Positions 16,285 through 24,424 of a DNA stretch of 64,000 nt are shown here, piece by piece (position 1 is the stretch's first letter; every line of letters starts with the position of its first letter). Position numbers and translations under genes: made by a program. Source of the stretch: CBDBBY01 sp965203215 (GTDB taxonomy: Bacteria; Pseudomonadota; Alphaproteobacteria; Rhodobacterales; Rhodobacteraceae); assembly GCA_965203215.1 (NCBI GenBank), contig CBDBBY010000001.1:1054001-1118000 (forward strand), written 5' to 3'. The notes below the pieces were generated by a model. The model searched no databases. It was not told where the DNA came from and worked only from the letters and a program-made list of their open reading frames with translations.

Positions 16285-17820
16285 ATGACCAAGAACTTGG
16301 ACTTGCTCCGACAGCAAGCAAGGAAGCTATCGGACAACGCCCCCGGAAACGGAGGAATCTCCAAGCGCGGCGCTCAAGCCGAAATTCACGGCAATGAGCA
16401 AATCGAAAAAACGGATGCGCTGGATACCGTTGCCAAGGAGAATGGATTCGGCAGTTGGGCAAGGCTTGTCGCCAACAATTGGTTTTCGGAAATGACCCCC
16501 GGCGAACTTGCCGAAAGACTCAAGATCGGACTGTACTTCGGTCAACACTGGGTCGTGGAAACTTTGCTGACCAATTATCCAGAAACCGCAGATGCCGATC
16601 TGGGCATTCAAATTGCGCTATTCGACAAGCGATCAGTCGCAGAAGCACTTGCCCGGGATCCGGATGCGGCACTTCGTCCGATCGGCAACCGGACGCCGAT
16701 TCTGCATCTTGCCTACTCTCGGCACATTCATGCGGCGAAGGAATTGAATGAAGACGCGATTGAAATCGCAAAAATGCTCGTGGAAAACGGAGCTGACGTC
16801 AACGATGGAATTGCGACAGATTCAGATAGCGATCACAAGCTGTCGGCGCTGTACGGCGCGGTCGGACATGCGGATAATTTCAGTTTGGCCGAGTGGCTCT
16901 TGAAGAACGGCGCCGAACCGAACGACGATGAGTCTCTCTACCATTCGACGGAGGTCGGCCATCGCAAAAGCTTGAAACTGCTTCTGGAGAACGGCGCAAG
17001 GATTCAAGGGACGAACGCGCTGCTTCGCGCATTGGATTTCAACGACCATGAAGCGGTTGCCTTGATGTTGAATCAAGGAGCCGATCCAGACGCCGACGTC
17101 GTGGGCCACCCTTCAGACGAACCCAGCCTCACGCTACCCTCACTTCATCAAGCGGCAAGGCGGATGTGCGATGCGCGGATGGCCAACTTGCTGTTGGACG
17201 CCGGAGCTGATCCCAAGCGACGTCATTCCGGGCTTACGGCCCACGGCATAGCTTCCATTTACGGCAACAAGGAATTCGCAACGGTGCTGGAAGAAAGGGG
17301 CCACTCCGAAACGCTCAATGGAGCAGTTCGCAGCGCGGCGGTCGCGGCCGAAAGCTTGCCAGGCAATTCAGCTCGACTGAATGCCGAGGATATCGTCGGC
17401 GAATTGAAGTATCTGCTCCACAATCTCCAGCGTTATCCGGATCGGCTGGAGCACTCCAAACGCTTGATATCGCTCGGATTCGGCAACGATACTCCCGATG
17501 AAATGGGCCTTACGCCCGTGCAGCTCGCCGGATGGGAAGGACTTCCCGATGCTGTCGAGTATTGGTTGTCGCTTCAGCCCGACCTTGAGCATGTCAACGG
17601 CTTTGGTGGCGACCTGCTTTCAACGATCGTGCACGGTTCAGAAAATTGCCCGTATCGGGACAGCCGCGACCACGTCGCCTGCGCTCGGCTTGCGCTCTGC
17701 GCAGGCGTTCCGCTTCCGAAACTCGCGCCTCTCTTTGCCGGCGAGGAATCGATGGCGGGTTTTCTTGCGGAGTGGGCAGCCGATCATCCGGAGCAAGTGG
17801 TGGAGCACGGCGCGCACTGA
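16285..17820 (+). CDS. Ankyrin-repeat protein
   Basis: A 511-residue protein with a helical N-terminus (TKNLDLLRQQARKL) followed by about six to eight ankyrin-type repeats, recognised from blocks such as AKMLVENGADVND, AEWLLKNGAEPND, LKLLLENGARI, VALMLNQGADPDAD and ANLLLDAGADPKRR. Ankyrin repeats mediate protein-protein binding; no enzymatic domain or signal peptide is seen. The ATG at 16285 has GGAATGA a few bases upstream; a start at 16276 is possible. It is divergent from dnaX. Its last ~65 codons are duplicated, with a 45-bp deletion, at 19594-19781. Function unknown. Confidence 0.8.
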   Translation: MTKNLDLLRQQARKLSDNAPGNGGISKRGAQAEIHGNEQIEKTDALDTVAKENGFGSWARLVANNWFSEMTPGELAERLKIGLYFGQHWVVETLLTNYPETADADLGIQIALFDKRSVAEALARDPDAALRPIGNRTPILHLAYSRHIHAAKELNEDAIEIAKMLVENGADVNDGIATDSDSDHKLSALYGAVGHADNFSLAEWLLKNGAEPNDDESLYHSTEVGHRKSLKLLLENGARIQGTNALLRALDFNDHEAVALMLNQGADPDADVVGHPSDEPSLTLPSLHQAARRMCDARMANLLLDAGADPKRRHSGLTAHGIASIYGNKEFATVLEERGHSETLNGAVRSAAVAAESLPGNSARLNAEDIVGELKYLLHNLQRYPDRLEHSKRLISLGFGNDTPDEMGLTPVQLAGWEGLPDAVEYWLSLQPDLEHVNGFGGDLLSTIVHGSENCPYRDSRDHVACARLALCAGVPLPKLAPLFAGEESMAGFLAEWAADHPEQVVEHGAH

Positions 17821-17850
17821 AGCGTTGCACGCTCTGCCTGAACAGATTTG
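17618..17850 (+). repeat. Direct repeat, left copy (3' end of ankyrin gene)
   Basis: The 3' end of the ankyrin gene plus ~30 bases after its stop, repeated at 19594-19781. Shared stretches include GCCGGCGAGGAATCGATGGC and GAGCAAGTGGTGGAG. The two copies enclose a toxin-antitoxin segment. Confidence 0.85.
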
Positions 17851-17923
17851 AAATTCCTCATTTGCCATCGCGCCAATGCGCTTGCCAAAATTTTTTTCAA
17901 ACGATGCGAATGCGCGAGCTCGA

Positions 17924-17976
17924 TTGAACTGCCCCGGGTTTTCCAGAGAGCAATCGGCCAAACAAACGAGCCGGAA
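17924..17976 (+). repeat. IS3-like end repeat, copy B
   Basis: Near-identical to 11493-11544 (TTGAACTGCCCCGGGTTTTC ... CAAACGAGCCGGAA) but followed by unrelated sequence. It is a solo remnant of the same element end. Confidence 0.6.
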
Positions 17977-18096
17977 ACTCAAGGAAACCCGCTGAAAAGC
18001 CAAAGGGTTGATCCGACATCGAAAACTGGGTGAAAGCGGCTTATGAATGTCAGCGGCATTTCTCCTGGGTCCATGATGCTGCACCAAGTGCGAAAC

Positions 18097-18131
18097 TTGG
18101 GGTTGACCCAAAATCAACTTATTTGTAGTAA
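18097..18131 (+). promoter_or_regulatory. Predicted brnT promoter with operator-like inverted repeat
   Basis: TTGACC (18103-18108), 17-base spacer, TAGTAA (18126-18131), seven bases before the brnT ATG. An inverted repeat TTGGG-N5-CCCAA (18097-18111) covers the -35 and could be the BrnA operator (inference; BrnTA systems autoregulate). Confidence 0.5.
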
Positions 18132-18137
18132 CAATAA

Positions 18138-18410
18138 ATGAAAATCGACTATGACCGAGCCAAACGCCTTGCAAACCTGCAGCATCGCGGGTTGGACATG
18201 GAAGATGCCGATCAGGTGTTTGAAGGCCTGCATATAACCTTTGAAGACCTTCGGTTCGATTATGGGGAACGAAGGTTTCTGACCTTCGGCATGTTGCAGG
18301 ATCGGATGGTCCTGCTGGCATGGACCCGAAGAGATGATGCCGTTCGGATCATCAGCATGAGGAAAGCCAATGAACGTGAACAAGGAAGATATCGCCACAG
18401 ATTGGGTTGA
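18138..18410 (+). CDS. brnT: BrnT-family toxin (ribonuclease)
   Basis: A 90-residue BrnT-like protein. The family is a RelE-like fold that cleaves RNA and halts translation. Visible signature: MKIDYDRAKRLANLQHRGL at the N-terminus, then DYGERRFLTFGML, then VRIISMRKANERE near the end, the last matching the conserved RIISARKA-ERE block. The upstream promoter leaves almost no ribosome site. The stop is 41 bases inside brnA, the usual toxin-first, overlapping order. The frame is intact, so the pair is probably functional. Confidence 0.88.
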   Translation: MKIDYDRAKRLANLQHRGLDMEDADQVFEGLHITFEDLRFDYGERRFLTFGMLQDRMVLLAWTRRDDAVRIISMRKANEREQGRYRHRLG

Positions 18411-18630
18411 TCCCGATGAAATCCCCGACTTGGCAACCGATGAATGGGCCAAGGTGATTGATGCGGCGCCAGCTCAACGCGGCAGGCCCAAGCTGCCAGT
18501 GACCAAAGTGTCCACCACAATTCGTTTGGACCCTGATGTGATTGATGCATTCAAAAGGGATGGCGCAGGTTGGCAAAGCAGGATCAATGACGCTTTGCGC
18601 AAAGCGGCCGGTTTGCCTGATACGGCCTGA
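18370..18630 (+). CDS. brnA: BrnA-family antitoxin
   Basis: An 86-residue antitoxin partner of BrnT. It has the C-terminal ribbon-helix-helix-like block VSTTIRLDPDVIDAFKRDGA followed by GWQSRINDALRKA, the BrnA hallmark (RLDPDV-FK-GKGYQTRIN). It binds and neutralises the toxin and represses the shared promoter (family knowledge). The ATG at 18370 overlaps the toxin gene and has AGGAAAG just upstream. Confidence 0.88.
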   Translation: MNVNKEDIATDWVDPDEIPDLATDEWAKVIDAAPAQRGRPKLPVTKVSTTIRLDPDVIDAFKRDGAGWQSRINDALRKAAGLPDTA

Positions 18631-18821
18631 AGCCAAAGAAACCCGCCGATGCGCCGAAGGGTTAACTCGGCAGTCGATCGCATATTGGCCCCCTCCCCCT
18701 TGCCCTTCAATGCAGCAATAAATCGAATGCGACCGGTAGACGCGACGCCGATACCTTTGGCGGATGTGGCCGACGGCTTGATACAGCATCGGGCTGTTCG
18801 CCATTTGCTGAAAGCACGATT

Positions 18822-18932
18822 TTATCCCATCACGACATTCTTTGGACCGCGCCGACCAGAATTTTCCAATCCATTTAGAGCGATTTCGAATAGATTCCGT
18901 TCAGCCTCTGGTGCCAGGTCATAATCACCCAT
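18822..18932 (-). pseudogene. Truncated ParE/RelE-type toxin
   Basis: Starts with an ATG at 18932 overlapping the parD stop and reads MGDYDLAPEAERNLFEIA, a good ParE N-terminus, but stops after 36 residues; real ParE proteins are near 95. The rest is unrelated DNA, so the toxin is lost while its antitoxin remains. Confidence 0.75.
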
Positions 18933-19203
18933 GCCGTGTTCTATATTTCGCTTTGGCTTCTTCCCAGATTTCTTCAATGGACTTCTTGCTGTAGCCTTTT
19001 TGCATTGCACTCGTTTCCGCTTCGATAAGAGCAGCGCGAATAGCGGCAATTTCCTCTGGTGTTTCTCGCTCACGAATTTGACGCTCTCGGATCAGTTCGC
19101 GCACGACTTCACTCTCGTTGCCATAGTGGCCGGTATCGATTTTTGCTTTGATCCAAGTGTCTTGCTGATCCGTAACGGAGATGCTTTTCTTGACCATAGG
19201 CAT
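18925..19203 (-). CDS. parD: ParD-like antitoxin
   Basis: A 92-residue ribbon-helix-helix antitoxin: KKSISVTDQQDTWIKAKID, then GHYGNESEVVRELIRERQ, both typical of the ParD/CopG DNA-binding domain, with a charged C-terminal helix that would clamp the toxin. GAGG at 19213-19216 is a good ribosome site for the ATG at 19203. It overlaps the truncated parE by eight bases. With the toxin broken it is an orphan antitoxin, which might still repress its promoter or cross-neutralise another toxin (inference). Confidence 0.85.
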   Translation of the reverse strand: MPMVKKSISVTDQQDTWIKAKIDTGHYGNESEVVRELIRERQIRERETPEEIAAIRAALIEAETSAMQKGYSKKSIEEIWEEAKAKYRTRHG

Positions 19204-19237
19204 TGTGTTTTACCTCGTTTCTGATCCATTTGCCTAC

Positions 19238-19270
19238 TAGATAGTATAATCTACTCTCTTATTTTTTCAA
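19238..19270 (-). promoter_or_regulatory. Predicted parD promoter and operator
   Basis: Minus-strand TTGAAA (19265-19270), 16-base spacer, TATACT (19243-19248). The -10 is the centre of a palindrome TAGAT-N6-ATCTA (19238-19253), a good candidate ParD operator. Confidence 0.6.
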
Positions 19271-19593
19271 CTTGATTACGCTTTCAGCTAGAGCTTACCC
19301 TTGGGTTGGACTCTATAGCCGTACAGCCAAGACTCCGGCGTCCGCTTGACGGTGATGGTCCTCACGAGTAAAATTCAAAATTCATAAATGCGTGTCGTAA
19401 ATTGCATTTTCATCATGTTTCATTCTTTCGGTCTGGCGCATCATGAAACGGCACGCGGCCAGCAGCGCCACGCCCCGAACTCTCCACCAAGCTTCATTCA
19501 TAACCCTTCGCCAGACGACGGCAAAGCGACATCCAAGCGAAGGTCTGCTTCACGACACAGCGGCATTGCAGAACAGTACCTTTACATTATTGT

Positions 19594-19781
19594 TTTCAAT
19601 GATTGTGCACGGTTCGGAAAATTGCCTGAATCGGTACAGCCGTGACCACGTTGCCTACGCTCGCTTTGCCGGCGAGGAATCGATGGCGGGCTTTCTTGCC
19701 GAATGGGTGGCCGACCATCCGGAGCAAGTGGTGGAGAACGGCGCGCACTGAAGCGTTTTAAGCTCTGCTTGAACAGATTTG
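19594..19781 (+). pseudogene. Duplicated, shortened 3' fragment of the ankyrin gene
   Basis: Repeats the end of the gene at 16285-17820: IVHGSENC, SRDHVA, then FAGEESMAGFLAEW and DHPEQVVENGAH to a stop, plus ~30 following bases. Fifteen codons present in the parent (LALCAGVPLPKLAPL) are missing. It has no start or upstream coding part. Together with 17618-17850 it frames the toxin-antitoxin segment as direct repeats. Confidence 0.85.
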
Positions 19782-19978
19782 GAACGCAACCTTTGAAATT
19801 CGTACTCTTCGCGCGCCCGTCGCGGGGCCGGTTGCCTGTCGAGAGCACCCATTGCCGCACCTGACGCATTGATGAAAAGCGGAATTCCGGCTTTTTGCAT
19901 CCAAAAATTGGCATCCATCAAGAAGCCGCCGAAAACGCGCAAGAGCAAAATGCAGTTTTCTCCCAAGGAATGTAACAA

Positions 19979-20422
19979 TCAGGACGCCGTCTCTTTCCTT
20001 TTGCCTTCAAGCGCTTGTGCCAAAGCGATTATGTTCTCTGCCGCCGCTTCAATCGTGTCCTCGACCTGTTTCCGAATTTCCGGGTCTGCGAATTCAGGTA
20101 TTGCGATGGCGATTCTGTCCGGAGGCCGATGCCTTTCGCCGAACAAGCGCCCGGCTTGGTCGGGATGAGCCCGAGCGTAGAGGTTCAAAAATCTTTTTTT
20201 TTCCTCAAGCGAAAACACGCAGACTCGCATCAGCGTCGGAACGTGCTGAACCGGCAACGGAACCCGATAGTTTGGATTCAAGATTTGGCTAATGAAGCTC
20301 TTGTGCGTTCCGGTGGATTTGGCGATTCGAAGGCGAGTGCCGGAAGGCCTCCTGTCGACCAGCTCCCTGAGCATAACCTTGTAGTTTCGCAGCGCCTCCT
20401 CTTGAGTGGAAGTGCCGTTCAT
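19979..20422 (-). CDS. Helix-turn-helix protein of the dha/PTS operon
   Basis: A 147-residue protein with an N-terminal Xre-like helix-turn-helix (RLRIAKSTGTHKSFISQIL, about residues 30-50), a middle part with VPTLMRVCVFSLEEKKRFL and a helical C-terminus (EIRKQVEDTIEAAAENIIAL). It starts four bases after the EI gene and is last in the dhaL-dhaM-HPr-EI operon, so it may be a regulator that senses the phosphorelay (inference). I do not recognise a named family beyond the HTH. Confidence 0.7.
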   Translation of the reverse strand: MNGTSTQEEALRNYKVMLRELVDRRPSGTRLRIAKSTGTHKSFISQILNPNYRVPLPVQHVPTLMRVCVFSLEEKKRFLNLYARAHPDQAGRLFGERHRPPDRIAIAIPEFADPEIRKQVEDTIEAAAENIIALAQALEGKRKETAS

Positions 20423-20425
20423 CGC

Positions 20426-22042
20426 TCATGCGCCGTCGTCAAAGGTCGATATCGCGTGTTTAACGCGTCCGGCGTAGTTCGCCGAAACGGACAGCGTGTC
20501 CAATCCAAGCTCCAGCAGCGTATGCACATATTTGGGGTCCGACGCCATCTCGCCGCAGATGCTGACTTCCACGCCGCGGGATCTGCCCGCGTCGACAGTG
20601 CGCTTGATCAATTCAAGCACAGCCGGATTTGACGGGCTCGCAAGCGCAGCCAAGTTCGGATTGTCCCTCGCGCAAGCCGTTACATACTGCACGAGATCGT
20701 TGGAACCTATCGAATAGAATTCCGCCGCCCAGTCAGCGGCCGTCAACGCCGCCGCCGGCGTTTCGACCATGATGCCCAAAGCCGGGCGATCAAATTGGGT
20801 GTCCTCTTCCTCCAACTCCTTCAGTACGGCGTTCAGATGATCAGCGGCCGAGGACAGCTCCGAAGGAATCGTCGCCATCGGCAGCATGACTTTGACTGGG
20901 CCGAGTGAGGCCGTCCGCGAAAGAGCGCGAAGCTGAATTCTGAATTGCTCAGGATTGGCCAGCGAAAGGCGAAGACCTCTTTGGCCCAAAAACGGATTCG
21001 ATTCGCCGTCAGCGGTAATCCCGGCAATGGGTTTGTCGCCGCCAGCATCAAGCGTCCGAATGGTGACCGGTCGGCCGTCTGCCCACAGCACCATTCGCTT
21101 GTAAGCTTCATATTGGACTTCCTCAGAAGGCAGTGTTCCGCCCATGAAGAGAAACTCCGTCCTGAACAATCCCACGCCGTCGCAGATTTCAGGATTCAGG
21201 TCGTCCAGAGCATCGGGATCTTCGACATTGATCAGTACTTTGACCGCCCTCCCCGACCGAGTTCGTGCCTTGAGGCGCGAATACTCAGCCTCAATGGCTT
21301 GCTCCTCTTGCTGTCGAGCGACTTTGTCTCGTTGCAGCTTCGACAATTCGTTGGCGTCGCCATGGGCTAGTGTGCCGTTGTCTCCGTCGACAAGCACAAC
21401 GCTGCGATCCTGCAACTCGTTCATGCCACTCACGCCGACTGCCATAGGGATTCCATGCGAACGAGCAACGATGGCCGTGTGCGCCGTCGCGCTTCCCGCC
21501 GACAGGGCAATCCCCGATATCCTGTCCGCGCCGATCCATTCGATCAGAATCGACGGGCCAATGTCCTCAGCAACGATGATGTCGCCCTTTCGAGGTTCGC
21601 CTGACTTGTCAGCCCCATCCGACATCGCATTCAGGACCCGGTCGCGAAGATCAGTCAGGTCCGTAGCTCGCGCAGCCATGTACTCGCCTTCGGAAGACGC
21701 ATAATCTTTAATCTCCAAATTCAGGACCGCTTGCCAAGCGTCGTCAGCGGCCTTGCCGTCGGCAATCCGTTTCCGAACCGGTTCCAATATGCTGTCGTCC
21801 TCGAGGAGCAATTCCTGGAATTCAAGGATTTCCGCTCCCAGTTCATCGGAATTCAGAACCAATGCGGCGATCTGCTCGGCGGACCGAGCGAGAGCATGAT
21901 CCAGCAACTTCGACTCGTCCGAAACAGAGCCTTGCCTGCGCGACCGCTTGATTCCGGAATATTGGAACCTGCGGCAAGGCCCCAAAGCGGATCCGCCGGC
22001 GGCCGGCAGTCCGACGAATTCGCGCACGCCGCCATTATTCAT
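20426..22042 (-). CDS. ptsI: PTS enzyme I (phosphoenolpyruvate-protein phosphotransferase)
   Basis: Transfers phosphate from PEP to HPr. The 538-residue protein has the phospho-His188 block (SAGSATAHTAIVARSHGIPM), the PEP-binding VGLFRTEFLFM, IRTLDAGGDKP and NPFLGQRGLRL, SIGSNDLVQY and the acid/base Cys496 in SICGEMASD. No GAF domain precedes it, so it is EI proper, not PtsP. It overlaps the HPr gene by eight bases. With dhaM and dhaL upstream, its likely role is phosphorylation of the DhaM EIIA-like domain through HPr. Confidence 0.9.
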   Translation of the reverse strand: MNNGGVREFVGLPAAGGSALGPCRRFQYSGIKRSRRQGSVSDESKLLDHALARSAEQIAALVLNSDELGAEILEFQELLLEDDSILEPVRKRIADGKAADDAWQAVLNLEIKDYASSEGEYMAARATDLTDLRDRVLNAMSDGADKSGEPRKGDIIVAEDIGPSILIEWIGADRISGIALSAGSATAHTAIVARSHGIPMAVGVSGMNELQDRSVVLVDGDNGTLAHGDANELSKLQRDKVARQQEEQAIEAEYSRLKARTRSGRAVKVLINVEDPDALDDLNPEICDGVGLFRTEFLFMGGTLPSEEVQYEAYKRMVLWADGRPVTIRTLDAGGDKPIAGITADGESNPFLGQRGLRLSLANPEQFRIQLRALSRTASLGPVKVMLPMATIPSELSSAADHLNAVLKELEEEDTQFDRPALGIMVETPAAALTAADWAAEFYSIGSNDLVQYVTACARDNPNLAALASPSNPAVLELIKRTVDAGRSRGVEVSICGEMASDPKYVHTLLELGLDTLSVSANYAGRVKHAISTFDDGA

Positions 22043-22331
22043 GGAAGTTCCTATTGACCAAATCTACAATCGAATTGACTGCTTCATTCGCATCCGCGCC
22101 CGCCGCTCGGACATAAATCGGCGAATTTTTCGGCGGGCGCAGCTTGACGACCGCATTCGGAGACTTCGCGTTCACCCAATCGGGCCTTTGTTCCGAGCAA
22201 ATCTGGACATTCGCCTTGAATTTCATAGCAAGCTTGGTCAGCTTGATCGCGGTTCGCGCGTGCAGACCGAGCTTGTTGGTTATCAACGCTCCGCCTCTCA
22301 CCCATTCGAATTCAGTTTCCGCTTTTTCCAT
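22035..22331 (-). CDS. HPr-family phosphocarrier protein
   Basis: A 98-residue HPr-like protein from the ATG at 22331, which shares its A with the dhaM stop (TGATG). The phospho-acceptor His24 is in KLGLHARTAIKL. The region around the second classical site reads NAKSPNAVVKL, keeping AKS but lacking the usual S-I-M-G-L-L. It carries phosphate from the adjacent enzyme I to DhaM or another EIIA. Freestanding here, whereas in some bacteria HPr and EI domains are fused to DhaM. Confidence 0.88.
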   Translation of the reverse strand: MEKAETEFEWVRGGALITNKLGLHARTAIKLTKLAMKFKANVQICSEQRPDWVNAKSPNAVVKLRPPKNSPIYVRAAGADANEAVNSIVDLVNRNFHE

Positions 22332-22717
22332 CACTTGAATTCCTCGGCTGTTGCGCGGACGGCATTGAGGTTCGATCCCCCTGCTGCTTCAGTGGCGGCC
22401 ATCACCGCGCCTTCCACAATAGGCGCACTGCATATTACGATCTTCTCGGCCTTTTCCGGATCAAGCATTTCTATCGCCATTTCACTGTTCGTCTCGGATC
22501 CTCCGAGATCCACGAGGATCGCAATGCCTCTATCCGACCAAACGCTCTCGATGGCGTCGATTATCGCGCCCACGTCGCAGCCCAATCCGCCGTCAGGGTC
22601 TCCGCCGCAATGGGCGACCTCCACGTCATCGCCTACCATTTCGCGTACCATTCGCGCCGTTCCGCGGGCGACTTCCTCCGAATGGGAGACGATCACTATT
22701 GAAACTTTGTCGTTCAT
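22331..22717 (-). CDS. dhaM: DhaM-like phosphotransferase subunit (EIIA-Man type)
   Basis: A 128-residue EIIA-Man-fold protein from the ATG at 22717 (MNDKVSIVIVSHSEEVARGT). The His of VSHSEEVA is the phosphorylation site; DLGGSETNSEMAIEML follows as in DhaM. In PEP-dependent dihydroxyacetone kinases DhaM passes phosphate to ADP bound on DhaL. It overlaps dhaL by ATGA. An upstream start at 22738 lies in dhaL and is rejected. Confidence 0.88.
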   Translation of the reverse strand: MNDKVSIVIVSHSEEVARGTARMVREMVGDDVEVAHCGGDPDGGLGCDVGAIIDAIESVWSDRGIAILVDLGGSETNSEMAIEMLDPEKAEKIVICSAPIVEGAVMAATEAAGGSNLNAVRATAEEFK

Positions 22718-23316
22718 CGATGTTCCAACACGTTGCAAATTGCATTCACTATGTGCGCTGCCGACCTCGCACCGGGATCGATGTGGCCGATCGACCTGAC
22801 GCCCAAGAACGACGCTCTGCCTTTTTTCGCTTGCATTGTCCTAGTCGCTTCAACCGCCTTTTCGGCGACTTCGCGAATTTCGTGCAACGATGCGCCGCGA
22901 TCAACGGCCTCGTGCACCGGCACCAGAACATCGAGCATTGTCTTCGCCCCGACATCGGAGCGCCCTCGCGCTTTGACCGCGTTGACCCCTGTCCCGGTCA
23001 GTTTGCTGATCCCAGCGGAATCTTCAGGCACTTCGAGGGCTTCCCGCGCCATTGCCAGCAAAGCTGAACCGTAGAGGGGTCCCGACGCTCCACCGACCGT
23101 CATAACGATCGTGGTTCCCGCTTTTTTGAGCGCGGGACCGAATTCCAGATCCGCGATCGCGTCTCGGTTCTTCAGGAGGGATTCGGCGCCGCGACACAAG
23201 TTGGTCCCGTGATCGCCGTCACCGATGGCCTGATCAAGAAAGGTAAGCTCGTCGGCATTGAGTTTTATCGCCTCGACTACCCGGTCGATTATTTCAGCAA
23301 GAAGATCGTTTCGCAT
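22714..23316 (-). CDS. dhaL: DhaL-like ADP-binding subunit of PTS-dependent dihydroxyacetone kinase
   Basis: A 200-residue all-helical DhaL protein. The nucleotide/Mg site is FLDQAIGDGDHGTNL; TVGGASGPLYGSALL and the C-terminal GVRSIGHIDPGARSA loop complete the family pattern. DhaL holds ADP that is phosphorylated by DhaM and then phosphorylates dihydroxyacetone bound to DhaK. No dhaK lies upstream, where SRP RNA and repeats are found, so either DhaK is elsewhere or this DhaL has another target. First gene of the operon. Confidence 0.9.
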   Translation of the reverse strand: MRNDLLAEIIDRVVEAIKLNADELTFLDQAIGDGDHGTNLCRGAESLLKNRDAIADLEFGPALKKAGTTIVMTVGGASGPLYGSALLAMAREALEVPEDSAGISKLTGTGVNAVKARGRSDVGAKTMLDVLVPVHEAVDRGASLHEIREVAEKAVEATRTMQAKKGRASFLGVRSIGHIDPGARSAAHIVNAICNVLEHR

Positions 23317-23575
23317 TAGTCCCGCCTCCGACTACGAACCGACAGCGGCAGCAACCGGAATCCGATGAAGTTTGTTGAAACCACTTGTCACAGCGATTGA
23401 ACATCTGCCTGCGACTTATCGCAAGTGCCAACAAAATCAACCTCCCCGGAACCGCGCCTTTCGCATTCCCTGCCAACGGAGACATCTTCGGAACAAATTT
23501 GCGAATCGTTCCGCCCCTGTTGATTCGAATAAACTTTTCACTAAACTAAGTCAACTTGGATTCCGAAATTCACCG

Positions 23576-23743
23576 GGGCGCGTCCCACTTTTTAGTCGGG
23601 CGGCAGTGTGACAAGCACTCCAATCAAGGAATTCGGCGCAACGATTGTTTTCGATGCAGCATTTGATGGCGAGCGGCGCGTTGGATCCACTTTCGACCAG
23701 CGGCACCTCTCCCTTCCGATCCCGAAAAACGGGACGCGCACCC
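23576..23743 (+). repeat. MITE-like repeat, copy 2
   Basis: 168 bp from GGGCGCGTCCCA to GGGACGCGCACCC, same orientation as the 53455 copy; internal AGTCGGGCGGC, CAATCAAGGAATTC and TTTCGACCAGCGGCACCTC are shared with the 27026 copy. It lies about 50 bases before the SRP RNA gene. Confidence 0.85.
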
Positions 23744-23795
23744 ATTATAGAAAGCGATCTTGCCAATTCGCGCCAGTCGGACTAGGTTCAAAGGC

Positions 23796-23890
23796 GAGAG
23801 GTTGGTGCGGGCGAACGACTCGCCAACCCGGTCAGGTCCGAAAGGAAGCAGCCGTAACGAGACCCGTTCGGGCCGCTTGCCAACCTCTTG
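23796..23890 (+). ncRNA. ffs: Signal recognition particle RNA (4.5S type)
   Basis: Contains the conserved SRP domain IV core GGTCAGGTCCGAAAGGAAGC followed by AGCCGTAACGAGA, with the GGAA tetraloop and the symmetric internal loop. The ends pair as AGAGGTTGG (23797-23805) with CCAACCTCT (23880-23888), giving a single ~95-nt hairpin as expected for Gram-negative bacteria. It partners Ffh in co-translational membrane targeting. Flanked by two oppositely oriented MITE copies. End positions are approximate. Confidence 0.93.
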
Positions 23891-24039
23891 ATTCCATTCT
23901 CGCGAGTTTGGCCGCCCTTCCGCTGCAAGAGTCCGGCTTTGGCGTTTGTTCCCTGAACAGTACTGCACGAAGGAAGATCAATCCGCTCGACACCTTCAAT
24001 CCTCGCTCGCGTTGCGTTCCGCCGCGGACGAATTTCGGA

Positions 24040-24211
24040 GGGTGCATCCTATTCTCTTTGGATTGAGAAGGGCGGCGTGCGGCAAGTCGAAAGCGTGCCG
24101 ACGCTCCGCTCGTCATCAGATGCTGCCTCGCAAACTTGAGTCGGCCTGTCTTCCTCAATTGGAGGGCTGGCCGCATCGCGGCCGCCCGACCGAAAACAAT
24201 GGGACGCACCC
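24040..24211 (-). repeat. MITE-like repeat, copy 3
   Basis: 172 bp from GGGTGCATCCTATTCTCTTT to GGGACGCACCC, inverted relative to copy 2. On the minus strand it shares CAAGTTTGCGAGGCAGCATC and CTTTCGACTTGCCGCAC with the copies at 48993 and 53455. Confidence 0.85.
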
Positions 24212-24424
24212 CTGAATTCGCCAAGACTGGACAACCCGGCTACCGGTCATCAACACCGTTCAAAATTTTGGCCAGCAGATTGAAACTGATTTCGACTCGC
24301 GTTCCGAGTTTCGCAGGCATTCAAACCCGGCAGCGCCTGCCAATGAGCGGATCATCAATTGATTCGCATTGGGAACAAATGCAAGCAACCGTCGCCGCTC
24401 TCCCATTCAAGCCTTGACCCGGGT

